Of a stretch of 51,251 bases of DNA, positions 22,780 to 33,090 are shown piece by piece. The stretch comes from Hypholoma sublateritium FD-334 SS-4. Its lineage: Eukaryota > Basidiomycota > Agaricomycetes > Agaricales > Strophariaceae. The stretch is from positions 48,195 to 99,445 of the forward strand of contig KN817559.1 in NCBI GenBank assembly GCA_000827495.1. The letters run 5' to 3'. A program made the translations under genes and the position numbers. How positions within the stretch are numbered: position 1 is the first letter of the stretch; each line of letters begins with the position of its first letter. The notes beneath the pieces were generated by a model. It did no database searches and was not told the origin of the DNA. It worked only from the letters and a program-made list of their open reading frames with translations.

Positions 22780-24494
22780 CTACCACCCCCCGCCCGCACC
22801 CCCCACCGGCGCCGCGAACGCCGCATACACCCGCGACACCTGCCGATACGACGGCGGCCCGGGCGATCGTGCTAGCCCATGCGCCGACCGCAGCCCCACG
22901 GGCGCGGGGCTGCGCACGAGCGGCGGCGGGCGGCGCGCGCGCTGCATGCTCCCCGAGCTGCCCCGCGCGGGCGGAGAAGGGGAGAGGCGCTTCGTACCGG
23001 GGACGAGGAGGCCGCCGCGCGTGTTCGGCGGGGCGGCTGTCGTCGTCGTCGTTGTGGAGGAGGCGGTCAAGGTGCTACGCACCTGCCTCCTCCCCCTCCT
23101 CCCCACGGGTGACTCCGCTCTAGGAACAGCGGCGTACGCCCCCCCACCGTCGCGATGGGAGGGGTGCGCAGTGCGCGGCGCGCGCAGCAGGCTCGCGGCG
23201 TGCGTTGCGCTTGCGGCCTGGCGCGCGTAGGTGGCGACGAGGACGAGCGCGGCGAGCGCGGGGAGGACGCCGAACACGAAGACGGCGGCGACGGCGGGGA
23301 GGGAGGCGTGCACCCATGCTGCGACGCAGTCTGTATATCGGGGGATGGGAGGGGTGTTAGCGTGGGTTTGGGGAGGAAGGGATAGGCGCGTGGAAGGAGA
23401 ATGGGGAGGGGATAGGAGGCGGGAAGGCGCGCGGACGGAGGTGGGGGGTGTGCGTATGGGGAGGGAGAGGACGTACGTTTGCGCGCGGTGGCGAAGTACA
23501 TGGGCGGGGCGCCGGCGGGCCAGGGGTGCGTGCGCTGTGCGTAGGAACAAGGTCAGCGTCTGCACTGATGGGTAGAAGGGAGGGAGGTACGAAGGTGGAG
23601 CGGTCGGCGACGCGGCCGTCGCCGGCGAGGGAGATGCACTCGTACACGAGCTCTTCCTGCGTGGGAGCGTCAGCATGGAGGGAAGGCGGAGAGAGGGGAA
23701 AGGAGGGGAGACGCACAGCGTAGACGAAGTACGCGACGCCGCGCAGGACAGCGGCGGCGCACACCGTGGCGGTGGACAGCACGGCGAGGTAGAGGTACGC
23801 GCGCACGAGCGCGAGGCGTTGCTAGAGCAAATGCACGCGTCAGGAGGCACCGGGGGTGGGAAAGCTGCGGGACGCACGACGGAGACGGCGACGACGCCGA
23901 AGAGCTCTGTGAGGAGGGCGGCGAGGTACATCACGGCCAGCGCGATGGACACCTGCGCGAGGCTGTCGGCGGCCTCTGCGCGGGGTCAGCGTGGGATCGG
24001 AAATAGGGGGAGGGGGCGTACCGTCGTCGTCAACGATGGCGTCGGAGATGGCGGTGTACTGCGGATGGTCAGCGGGGGTTAGCCGGTGGGATTGGCGCAC
24101 GCACACATCTGCGGAGCAGTTAGCAAAGCAAGGGGACGGAGAAGGGGGAGGGGACGCACGCATAGGCGAAGCGCAGCGCGTTGAGACCAGCAACTGCGGC
24201 GCCGGGGTAAGCGGGGGGAGTGACGAGAGGGAAAAGGCGCACCGGCGACGACGAAGTTCTTCCAGTTCGCCTTGTACAGCTGCGCGACGAACGACGCGCC
24301 CGTGCGCGGCGCGGGCGTGCTCCGCACGGGGTCTGCTGGCAGTCAGTATCATCATTGTGCCCACGCGGGGAGGGGGGGATGCGCACGTGGGAGTCTGTTG
24401 TCGACTGCGGTGGGGATAGGTCAGTACGGGCGACGCGCGGAGACACGGACGTGGGGGACGGACGCTTGAGCTGGAGGGGCGGCGGGCGAAGCAT
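22780..24494 (-). CDS. four-helix membrane protein, paralogue B
   Basis: Starting at ATG 24494, exons read 24494-24428, 24332-24243, 24193-24160, 24058-24022, 23975-23881, 23821-23717, 23656-23591, 23534-23477 and 23330-22780. Four hydrophobic segments occur: FVVAVAGLNALRFAY, VSIALAVMYLAALLTELFGV, AYLYLAVLSTATVCAAAVL and VAAVFVFGVLPALAALVLV. A Ser/Thr/Pro- and Arg-rich cytoplasmic tail of about 130 residues follows, with GGLLVPGTKRLSPSP. Exon sizes of 34, 105 and 58 nt are identical to those of paralogue A and splice positions coincide. The exon 3/exon 4 junction does not close in frame in my model, so there is either an unusual splice or an early lesion. A membrane location is likely. I know no named family; the function is unknown. 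Confidence 0.65.
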
Positions 24495-24892
24495 GCTGAT
24501 TGATGAGGTGGTGGTGGTTCCGGACAAGGAGCCCGGCGGCGGTGCGTGTGCATATAAGCTTGCGCGGTGCCGGCTGATCCGGCGTCGCCCGCGCTGGGCT
24601 GGGCACGCCACCGCGCCGCACGGGCCATGCGTCCGCTATGTTGCGGGCGCGAATGTCCATTCCGTTCTGGGCAGTGATTATTGTACGTGGCCGGGGCCAC
24701 AGAGCGCCTATGGCGACAGCCCCACGAGCCGGCTGCGGCACGCTGCGCACCACGACAGTGGGTAAACAGCGCACAACACATCGTCAGCGCCGGGGCTGTG
24801 CGCAGCCGCCTTCTTCATAAGACACCACCTCCACCGCACTGCGTGCGCCCGCCCCCTTCTTTGTAATCCACTAACGCCCCCGCCTATTCGCC
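24495..24892. promoter_or_regulatory. 398-bp divergent promoter between paralogues B and A
   Basis: The start codons of B (minus, 24494) and A (plus, 24893) face away from each other across 398 bp with no other gene. A TATA-like word CATATAAGC lies at 24551-24559 and CT-rich stretches precede the A start. The two paralogues probably share control elements; this is inference from spacing only. Confidence 0.5.
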
Positions 24893-26792
24893 ATGGACCG
24901 CAGAGCGCCTCCGCCGCAAGGTGCGTTGGCTGCTCCTTATTGTGTGTGTGCCACCCGCTGACCGCCGCAGGCGCCCCCCCGTCGTACGCCTTCGTCGCGC
25001 GCATGTACCGCCGCAGCCTGCGCCCCGTCGTCCTCGCCTGTGCGTCCCTGTCCTCCCGCCCACCCCCGCCGACTGACCCCCCCCAGGCTCCGTCCTAGCC
25101 GGCCTCTGGACGCTCTTCTCGTGCGTCCCCCGTCCCCCTCCTATTCCGCCACTAACGCCCGGGCAGTGGCATCGGCTTCTTCCGCAATGCGTCCTTCTGG
25201 AGCGACCGTGCGTCCTTCCCCTGCCCGTCTGCGTGCTTGCGCGGCTCACCGCCTTGTCTGTGTTCGCGTGAGCAGATAACGAGAGCAAGCTCCACATCTC
25301 CTCCATCATCCTCGGCGCCCTCTACATGGGCGTCCTCGTCATCGAGGTGCGCCCTCCTCCCTTCTTCCGCCCCACCTTCCCGCTCACCCCTGCACCGCAG
25401 CTCGTCGGCCTGCACGCCGCGGCGTCGGTACGTCCCCACTCCAGATTCCAATGACGCCATGCTAATGAGTGTCGGCCCACCAGCAAAAGGTCGCCCCCGC
25501 GCGCGCGTACGCATGGCTCTCCGCCCTTGCCGTCCTCATCATCGCCGCGACGGGCCTCATCCGCGTCGTGCTGCACTTCACCGAGAAGGTGCGTTCCCTC
25601 CTCCCTTGCTCCCTTTCTTTTTTCCCCTTCCCCTCTCCCCTGCGCCCACCTCCGCTGCGGATGCTTCCCGCCACCCCCGTCCCTGCGTCCCATCTCGTCC
25701 CCGCGCCTCCCATCCGGCCCGGCGCGCATCGCCCGTCGCGCCCGCGCCCAGGCGCATGCGGTGCACCCGACGTGATGCGCGTTCCCATTCCCATTGCCCC
25801 CATCGTATCCTCATGCCAATGCCAATGCCTACACAGATCTGATGTTGATGTTGATATGTATGTTGATACCAACGCTGACTGACACGCCCACAGAGCGCGA
25901 TCATCAACACCTGCGCGACCGTCACGCAAGACGAGGACGTGTTCTTCGTGCGTCCTCCCATCCCATTCACGTCTTTGTGCATATAGCTGACGCCGTCGGC
26001 AGCCGGGCTTCTTCGGCCCTGTGAACGCAGGGCGGCTCGATCCGCTGGATGCACAGCAATGTGAGTTGTGCTGTTTTCTTTTTTCTGTCTTGTATCCCCC
26101 CCCCTGCTACTGCGCCCGCGCGTCGAACGGGGTGCTGACTGATGTGCGTTTGTAGGGTGCCAGAACCAGTGGGACCGCGACTCGTGGTCGGACATCGTCG
26201 CGTTCCTCATCATCACCAGTGCGTCTCCTCTTCCTCCCGCACCCCCCATCCCTCCTCCCCCTCCTCCCATCTCCCCACCTGCTTCCCTCTCCCCCCATCC
26301 CTCCCCACCCCCATCCCACCCCCACCCACGCTTTCTTCTCCCGCTACCTCCACAAACTAACGCCAACCCCACCCCACAGCGCTCGCCACCTTCATCGCCG
26401 CCATCGCCTTCGCCTTCCTCCGCCAGCTGCTCGACCCCACCTCGCCCGCGAACCAATCGCGCGCGCCCTCCTCCGGGGTGCCCGCGCACTACGCCCCGCC
26501 GTACCCCTCCTACAATCCCCACCCCAACAACCCCTCGTACCCCGGCTATAACAACCCAAGCGCCCCGCCGTACGCGCCCCCCGCGGGCCCGCCCCCGGGC
26601 CGGTTCGGGGCGCCGGAGGAGGAGGGCAAGCCGCCGGGGTATGTGAGGGGGTTCGAGGACCCGTTTGCGGATGGGGATAAGAAGGATGGGAAGGATGGGG
26701 AGGGGGGGAAGGGCGGGTATGGGTGGGGTGATGAGGAGGGGCCGAGCGAGCGGGATGTGACGAGTCGGGCGGGGCGGAATCCGTTCGCTTGA
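24893..26792 (+). CDS. four-helix membrane protein, intact paralogue A
   Basis: Eleven exons close in frame: 24893-24920, 24971-25039, 25087-25120, 25167-25207, 25276-25346, 25401-25427, 25484-25588, 25894-25947, 26003-26060, 26156-26218 and 26380-26792. Donors are GTGCG or GTACG/GTGAG and all acceptors are CAG/TAG. The product (about 330 residues) starts MDRRAPPPQGAPPSYAFVAR. Its helices are VVLACSVLAGLWTLFSGIGF, ISSIILGALYMGVLVIELVG, AYAWLSALAVLIIAATGLI and IVAFLIITTLATFIAAIAFA, i.e. a tetraspan topology with a Cys/Trp-containing loop (WCQNQWDRDSW) before helix 4. The cytoplasmic tail is Pro/Tyr/Gly-rich with PPYPSY and PPYAPP, which could bind WW domains (inference), and ends in acidic/Gly-rich SERDVTSRAGRNPFA. 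It is not recognisably a tetraspanin (no CCG motif seen). This is the only fully intact member here. Confidence 0.85.
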
Positions 26793-27074
26793 TTTGTCTG
26801 CTCGTGTGGTCTGTTCGTGTGATGTGGTCGCGTGAAGCTTGGGGTGGTGGGTTTTGTGGGGTTGTGGGTGAGTTGGGAGGGGGAGGGGGTTGGGGAAGAG
26901 GGGTGAGGGGAGGGGGAGGGGGTAAGGCGGAGGGGGAGCGCGCGGGCCGCGGTGTATGATACATTGCCTCTGTCGGTGTGTGGGCGGGGGGCGGACATGT
27001 ATTTGTGCTTTGCTTATGATATACTCAACGTACCGTTTTTCAGTGTTTCTGTGTGCAGCGGTCAGTCGTGCTGC

Positions 27075-27090
27075 AGGGTTAGGGTTAGGG
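27075..27090 (+). repeat. short interstitial telomere-like repeat
   Basis: AGGGTTAGGGTTAGGG, about 2.7 copies of TTAGGG, the usual telomere repeat of basidiomycetes. Confidence 0.8.
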
Positions 27091-27178
27091 TGCCACTCGC
27101 ACTCGTACTCGCACTTGCGCCATCGCGTCGTGTCGTTCGTGGCGCGCGAGATGAGGGGACGCCCGACCCGCGGAGGCG

Positions 27179-27256
27179 ATTGATTGATTGATTGCGCAGC
27201 GCAAGCAAGCAAGCACGTGCACTTACTTATGTATGTATGTATGTATGTATGTATGT
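27179..27256 (+). repeat. compound tetranucleotide microsatellite
   Basis: GATT repeated about four times, then CAAG about three times, then GTAT about six to seven times within 80 bp. Confidence 0.9.
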
Positions 27257-28578
27257 GCATCTCCAGATCGAGGAGCGGCGTCAAAGGGCTCTCCAGATCG
27301 GTGGGCAGCGCAAGTAAGTGCCGCTCCGGATCCAGGACGAGCGTCGCCCCTCGTATCCGTATCCGCACCCCGCGCCCTTGGCGATCCACCGACGCACGTA
27401 TGTATGGGGCGCCAAACGCTGCAAAATTCCCACAGCCTATGTTATTCTTTATTCCTTATTCCTTATTCCTGTGTCTGCCTACACGTTGGATTATTTCTGG
27501 ATATCATTTTGTCATTGAATAGACTGTTCCCGTCAAATATCTACATCCAGCGGCCCAATGACAACGTGTCAATACTACTCCGTGTTGGCAGAGCCATTGC
27601 TCAATGTAAATATTGATGATAGGATAGAGGTTCAATCTATTTTAATTGAATCATAAATAATCTGTATCAAATTTCAGACTGGATACGACATCTTCTGTAA
27701 TATTTTTCTTCTTTGTTGTCGCGACGCCGTTATTTGCACGCAGGACGGCCGACAGCGTATGGGCGGAATACTTCCCAATCCCCAGTCGGACCATCATATA
27801 TATGTTGGGTGAGGAGGGAGGGGGAGGGGAGACGGGACGGAGTACGCGGATCGCGGTGTATACCTACTTTGTGTACTTAATTTGTATGTAAAATGTATGT
27901 GCTTATAATAAAGGAGGAAATAGAATGCATAGTACTGAAGACGAAGTATTTTAAGCTACAGAAGCGGAAGTGGAGGCAACGCGAACATGGGCGCCTAATT
28001 TACACGGATGGTGAAATGATGCGCTCTAATGAATCAATAAGCGCGAACCGGCCGCGGATACGCAGAATACCAGAGAATGGATTTGGGGGGGTGTGGACTT
28101 GCTGTGGAATGCAGCGGTATGTGCTGGAAAGGCGGAGCGGCGTCGGGCGCGATGCGTCGGCGCATGTGGGAAAGCAGCGAAGGGCGCGGGAAAGCTTTGA
28201 TCCGGTCACATGTCGAATACGGACTGGGTCGAATTTCGCGGGGCTCGTCGACGGGACGCGATAAGTACGCGCGTGTCGCGCTGTGCGATCTCTCCGGGGA
28301 TCGGCGCGGCGGGGTGTCGGTCCTGCGACGTGTGGGTAGATAAATGTGTCTTTGCCGCCTCGACCATCCGCCTGTCCGTCTGTGCGCGCGTGCAGTGCCC
28401 AGCAGCCGACATTCGGCCGCGGCATTTGCTGCTATCATCGGCCCTCTCCGAGCGGGCGCTGGGCGCGTCCGCTTTTGTCCTGGCTTTGAATTGCGCGTGA
28501 AAATGCGTGAGAGTGCGTGCGCTCACCTCACTCACCTCGCTGACCGCCCAACTGCCTTTGCCCCTCGCCCATACCCAA

Positions 28579-28850
28579 CTAGTCTTGTGACTGCACTCGC
28601 TCCAAATATGTGGTAATCGCTGCTTTGCATTCTTTGACTTTGGCGGAAAACTGCAGTGCGCGCTGGCTGAACGTCTTTTCGGTAATCGCAAAGGCAACCA
28701 GCTCATCGGATCTGGCAGATTTAGGTAATGCTCGGGCGAGGAATGTCAAAGCGAGGAATGTCGCGTCCATGTATATTTCTTGGGACTTGTATCTCTTGTA
28801 CGTTTTCGGAAAGCATCGCAATACTTCAGGTCATCCCAGAGATTCTAATC
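28579..28850 (-). pseudogene. C-terminal fragment of a NACHT-gene paralogue
   Basis: The minus-strand peptide has CFPKTYKRYKSQE, FLALTFLARALPKSARSDEL and KECKAAITTYLERVQSQD then a stop. It matches the tail of the NACHT gene at 18086-18330 (CLPKTYKRFKSHA; FLHGAISKSAKSDEL; KKFKAAIAAYLERVQAED). No NACHT core lies upstream on this strand, where sequence after about 28850 belongs to an unrelated plus-strand fragment. It is therefore a detached, diverged tail copy, about 8-10 kb from the full gene. Confidence 0.75.
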
Positions 28851-28859
28851 CTCCTGGCC

Positions 28860-29192
28860 CCAATAGATTTTTTCCAGAATGCCCGCCGGGTAGTCGTCAG
28901 CGGCAGCGAGTTCATTATCCAGACTGCACGAGATGACACCAGCCGCGCACAATCCGTAAGCCGACCTGTTCCCGCCGCGGGCTACGCCACCGACGGCGCC
29001 TACTCGCATCTCTCTAGGACAGGATCCTGCAACGGCTCAACTTCCTCGTATTCACCGTCGTTTTATTCTGACCAGCAAGCCACACTCGGTGCCCAAGAAC
29101 GTGCGTTGAAGAGCGGAACAATAGATCGAACCTCATTACCTCCAGAAGAGATTCTACAGGCGTCGGTGCAGTCAGAACTAAGTAGAGTGTAG
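28860..29192 (+). pseudogene. N-terminal fragment of a STAND-like or related Agaricomycete protein
   Basis: The frame contains IDFFQNARRVVVSGSEFII at about 28864-28920. I associate this pattern (F.NAR.V.I.G..F) with the start of Agaricomycete NACHT/STAND and related proteins. A Ser/Tyr-rich stretch (CNGSTSSYSPSFYSDQQ) and LPPEEILQASVQSELSRV then a stop follow. No start codon in good context and no downstream domain are visible, so this may be a truncated copy or the first exon of a lost gene. Confidence 0.4.
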
Positions 29193-29235
29193 AGGCCTAG
29201 GCTTTCTCGCCCCTTTGTGGGCATGCTCCCGTGTC

Positions 29236-29590
29236 CGTCACCCCAACCAGTTGAAGTATTTAACAACCTCTCCTTCCTCCATTCAGTACCCTCGCACGCC
29301 ACGTCTCCGTCCCCTTTTTCCGTACCCCCTTCCGCTTTCATTCCATTTCGCTTCCAGTCCGCCACCTCCCATTCTCCTCATCGCGCCTCCCCCGTGCCCC
29401 CTCAACACCCCCTCACACAGACTGCGTCGCCGCCTAGGTATACGTATTTTACCCAGCCGTCGCCGCCGTTTTCGTGTTCGGCGGCCTCTCCGCGTTCGCC
29501 GCGCTCGTCCTCGTCGCTGCCTACGTACGGTGGCCGCGTCAGCGACGCACCCGCGAACCTGCTGCGCATCCACGTTGCGGTGCATTCCTA
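29236..29590 (+). pseudogene. four-helix family, fragment E
   Basis: It consists of intron-like pyrimidine-rich sequence ending CACACAG, then an exon reading DCVAA, a TAG stop, and VYVFYPAVAAVFVFGGLSAF, the fourth helix of the family. It resembles the last exon of copy B (CVAAWVHASLPAVAAVFVFG). Only this exon and the preceding intron remain. The upstream TTTCATTCCATTTCGCTTCC resembles reverse-complemented sequence of copy C near 14030. Confidence 0.7.
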
Positions 29591-30740
29591 AATAAATCGC
29601 GACCAGTCGCTCGACATGATTCCAAATGAGTTCGATGAAGAGGGGTGCGTGAATGTTCACGCGATGGATAGATTTGCAGCTGATTTTGTCGCACGAACTC
29701 ATCGCCTCGCAGAGAAATATGATCTCGTTCCAAATATCGAGCCCTTGCTCATGTTCAGGTCGGCATCCGCGCTACTCGTTCCATGCTGCAGTCAATATCG
29801 TAACTCTCGGGGGAAATCTCGATCCTCATTTATGATGAGCGTCATCCTTATTCTCCAAGTGGTTCAGCAAGCACAATGGCAGAGCTCAGTCGGGTGCAAT
29901 GTGCTATATTCTAGTGTCAGTGATACAGTGTATCGTCTTCACACACCATCTTGACACCGTCCATCATTCATTTCAGCGAGGAATATGATGTGTAAAGATG
30001 TGTCAAACCATCAAGCGGACTGATGTGTCCTTAGTACAGCGACTGAGGTGCTAAGGGCGTATCGACAAACCAGACCGTGCGACGCTCTGCATATAATGTT
30101 ATTTAGATATGGATCTGTCAAAATTAACAGAATAGTTCAAGTGCGAGTGGGAAATTATGTTTACATGCTCGACCGTATTCATAGCGAAGACTATTTGGAC
30201 ATCCCACTGTCTCCAGAAGTAGCGAAGATTAATGTGTGGAGTGTTGTGCGATCTCGTCTCTTGATGCTGCGTTAGTATTAGGCAAAACTTGACTACGTTT
30301 ACCGACAGAGCTTACAGGCACTGATATGAAGATCTTCAAAACAAGGGATGTGGGCAAGATGTGGGCCACTTTCCGCGGGTAATACATAGTCTTAGGACCA
30401 AAGGCATGCACAAAGGCACCCATACCCAGACCAGCGCAAACTGTTGATCAATATAAGATGCAGGTCACAATCTTCTCGCGACGAGGGCTACCTCTTGGAG
30501 AATAACGGACAAGAACTGCTTCAAGGCTGAGCGCTGAGCGATGTTCTAATGCGTCCGAACATCATCTTTGTATTTCAGCCATATTAATACACAGCACAGG
30601 AAGTTCATCTCTTCACGAAAATATTCAGAATTAAAAGGGCGGTGGTATTTCAGGGTGTATAAAGCCACGCATATGATAAAAAGCGGGTAAGATAGAGGCT
30701 ACCCTCACTCCTCACTTTACAGACTTTTCCAACCCACAAG
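29591..30740. other. intergenic with unassigned open segments
   Basis: Open segments at 29616-29760 (NEFDEEGCVNVHAMDRFAAD) and 30048-30275 (MLDRIHSEDYLDIPLSPEV) have protein-like composition and could be exons of a small gene, but I could not connect them. A TATA-like GGTGTATAAAGC near 30655-30666 probably belongs to the gene at 30741. Confidence 0.3.
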
Positions 30741-32895
30741 ATGTCACCGCGTGCCCTCGAGGTGTTATTTCTTAGCCTCTCCCCGAGGCTATACACACTC
30801 AGAGCATTGACTCTATGCTCTCTGTTAGTAATCTACGCCAACTTCAAATGGATGGTCAACATCTGGACTACTGCGACACTCCTTTATATCGCGCTTTATG
30901 CAGTTATTGCGGCTCAGCAAATAATAAGGTAAGATTAATACAATCCGAAGCTGATTTATAATATGTATTACTCACAAATATTATAATCACACAGCACCTT
31001 CAAATGGAAACTTTTGTACGGAATAATTGACTTTATTTTTCTAGTGGTGGAAGTCATAGGTCCGTCCACGGTTCAATTCATGACATAAGTTTGATTCACA
31101 ATATCGGTGTTCTCATCTCGTTGTAGGCACTGGATACTTTGCGAAAAGGGTTCTACTGAAATCATGGGTGCCGGAAACCTATTTATTTCTTGCCGTTATG
31201 TCTTGGATCGTCGTTGGGGCTCTCTCATTGACGATCTGCTTTCGCATCGCAGACATCATACATTCTAAAGGCCGATCCCTCATAGAACCATTTGACATCC
31301 TTGCTCACGAATCGGCGTCCACTCAGTCCAAATCCAATTCCCTTAGAAAGGGATGGGTCAGTACTTTTCAGATGCTATTTGGGAGGTCTATCTGGCGGAA
31401 AAACTTTGTGTGAGTCAGGTGTCACTTATGATGTATGCTCTCAGAGGATATTGACATCAATGTAGAGGCGAGGCAATGTCTATTCGAGCTATCCGGGGAA
31501 TTCTGGCTATTGTTGTTCTATTTGCAGTTCTCCTCTACACTTTCCTCAATGTTATATTTGCGCCAATCCAAGAGACAGCCCTCTCCCCCATTAAATCATA
31601 TCGCGTATCTGGCGTTACGCCATATGATTTGCTAGACGGAATCAATTATCCCACCTGGCATGTGAGCTACGTAAGTTGGAGATACAGCTTAACCTTCAAA
31701 ACGACCTCGCTTACCAGCATACTAAATACTCCAGCCACTATCGGAGCAGAGAAGTCAAGATAGCACACGCCTTACCTCCCTAATATCACTGGATGTGTTC
31801 TTCTCTGCTGTTAACGTGACTGCAATCTGGCCTGACAGTATCTATGGTGAGCATCAACCGTATGAATAATTCAATGAATACAATATGTAACAATTGCATT
31901 TTTTCACAGGGGCCAATGATTCTCTTTTCATGTCTAACTTACCTGCGTGCGGCAAGGGCGTGATGGCCGCCCCAAACAGGATCCCTTCTTTCTACTATCA
32001 GTGCAGCTCGGCGTTGATAAGCACAGATTACGTTCTTCCGGACTTGAATATCAACATTGATTTTGACCTCCTTATCTCTGGCCTCTCTGGCATGGTTGGT
32101 CCCGCCAGGACTCAACTTCCGCTGGTTATAGGCCTTTCCGACGACCCCGTGGACGATTTAATCCATACAGAGTCTGTGACAATCATTCCTGGCGTGAACA
32201 TGGCCGTGTCATATATTATAGATGTTCGTCAAGTCTACAACAACGGCGCAATGGCTGCTTTTGGTTCATTTTATGTAAGCATGTCGCTTCAGTGGAAAGG
32301 CATTATGCTGAATCTAGGTAACCAATCGCAAGACCACAGTGAGAAAATTTTGGCTACCCAGATTTGTAGGGTATTATCCGGATCCGGCTGCAACGTTCAC
32401 CGGAATCAATCGGTCAAGCCTGAATATATTTTCCCAAGCTAATTATGGCGAGCTCAACTTCATTCAAGAATACCGAGAGCACTCTGTGTTTGATGGGCTC
32501 GCCTCTGTCGGTGGCTTGTGGACTGCATTTGGCGGAATATTTGCGATCATATTTGGTGCATCTATGCTTCATACTTACAATGGCCAGTGAACATCTCAAT
32601 TCTCAGATGCAATATTAAATTTTGTTCATTAGGTTCGAAACCGTTATCAATTTTCGGAATAGCCCACAATTTCCAAGCGGAGGCGATGAGGAAAGAGTGT
32701 CTGGAGAGATATCCACAGATTTTGAAGGAGCATCGTTCGCCTGAGCACCGTGGATTGCTTTCTCTGCTACGTGACCATTTGATCAATCTTGATTTTTTGG
32801 ACACCAAGACAGACACGTACATCGACCTGCAAAGCTGGGATAAAGAGGAGGACACGATGGAGAGATCACTTTGTACTTACCAGATGAGTACCTGA
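30741..32895 (+). CDS. Agaricomycete multi-pass membrane protein of unknown function
   Basis: Exons 30741-30928, 30995-31059, 31127-31409, 31466-31670, 31735-31846, 31910-32317, 32370 to about 32588 and about 32634-32895 join in frame except the last junction. Hydrophobic segments occur in exon 1 (LTLCSLLVIYANF; LLYIALYAVIAAQ), exon 2 (IIDFIFLVVEVI), exon 3 (FLAVMSWIVVGALSLTICF) and exon 4 (ILAIVVLFAVLLYTFLNVI). A hydrophilic, probably extracellular part follows (PSFYYQCSSALISTDYVLP; SYIIDVRQVYN), then QEYREHSVFDGLASVGGLWT, a helix GIFAIIFGASML, and a cytoplasmic tail with PLSIFGIAHNFQAEAM. I recall this C-terminal arrangement from Agaricomycete hypothetical proteins. A 19-bp word (CCAGATGAGTACCTGATCG) is repeated at 32880 and 32934, and in another frame both copies read PDEYLI, so the end may be at 32957. 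Confidence 0.75.
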
Positions 32896-33090
32896 TCGAA
32901 TATGACCGCCGTACAAGGGTCTCCACATACTTTCCAGATGAGTACCTGATCGGGTAAAGTCACCCATATATGGATCCATACTATTTATGTTAGGCATAAC
33001 TTGTATCATTACTTCACTGTTAGGCTCAGATTACGTTGTATAAATTGCTTATTTGCTTTGTATGCACGCTCACTGTACGTCGAAAAACCA

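Larger units (their letters stand above)
26793..28560. other. long intergenic region with simple repeats
   Basis: No gene is supported. It begins with a G-rich 3' flank (about 26820-26950), then an interstitial telomere-like word (27075-27090), tetranucleotide microsatellites (27179-27256), ATTCC repeats near 27450-27470 and AT-rich sequence to 28000. The 28050-28500 part is GC-rich with open frames on both strands that look accidental. Confidence 0.45.

Noticed and set aside
24893..26792. Classical tetraspanin
   Set aside because: Four helices are present, but the CCG motif and the large Cys-patterned second loop expected of tetraspanins were not seen. I kept a neutral name.
25578..27389. 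603-codon minus-strand open frame
   Set aside because: It lies opposite the intact plus-strand gene A and its GC-rich introns. Composition is Arg/Gly/Pro-rich without domains, and the plus strand has ten consistent introns.
28206..28706. 166-codon minus-strand open frame
   Set aside because: It overlaps the NACHT tail fragment in another frame and has no recognisable motif.
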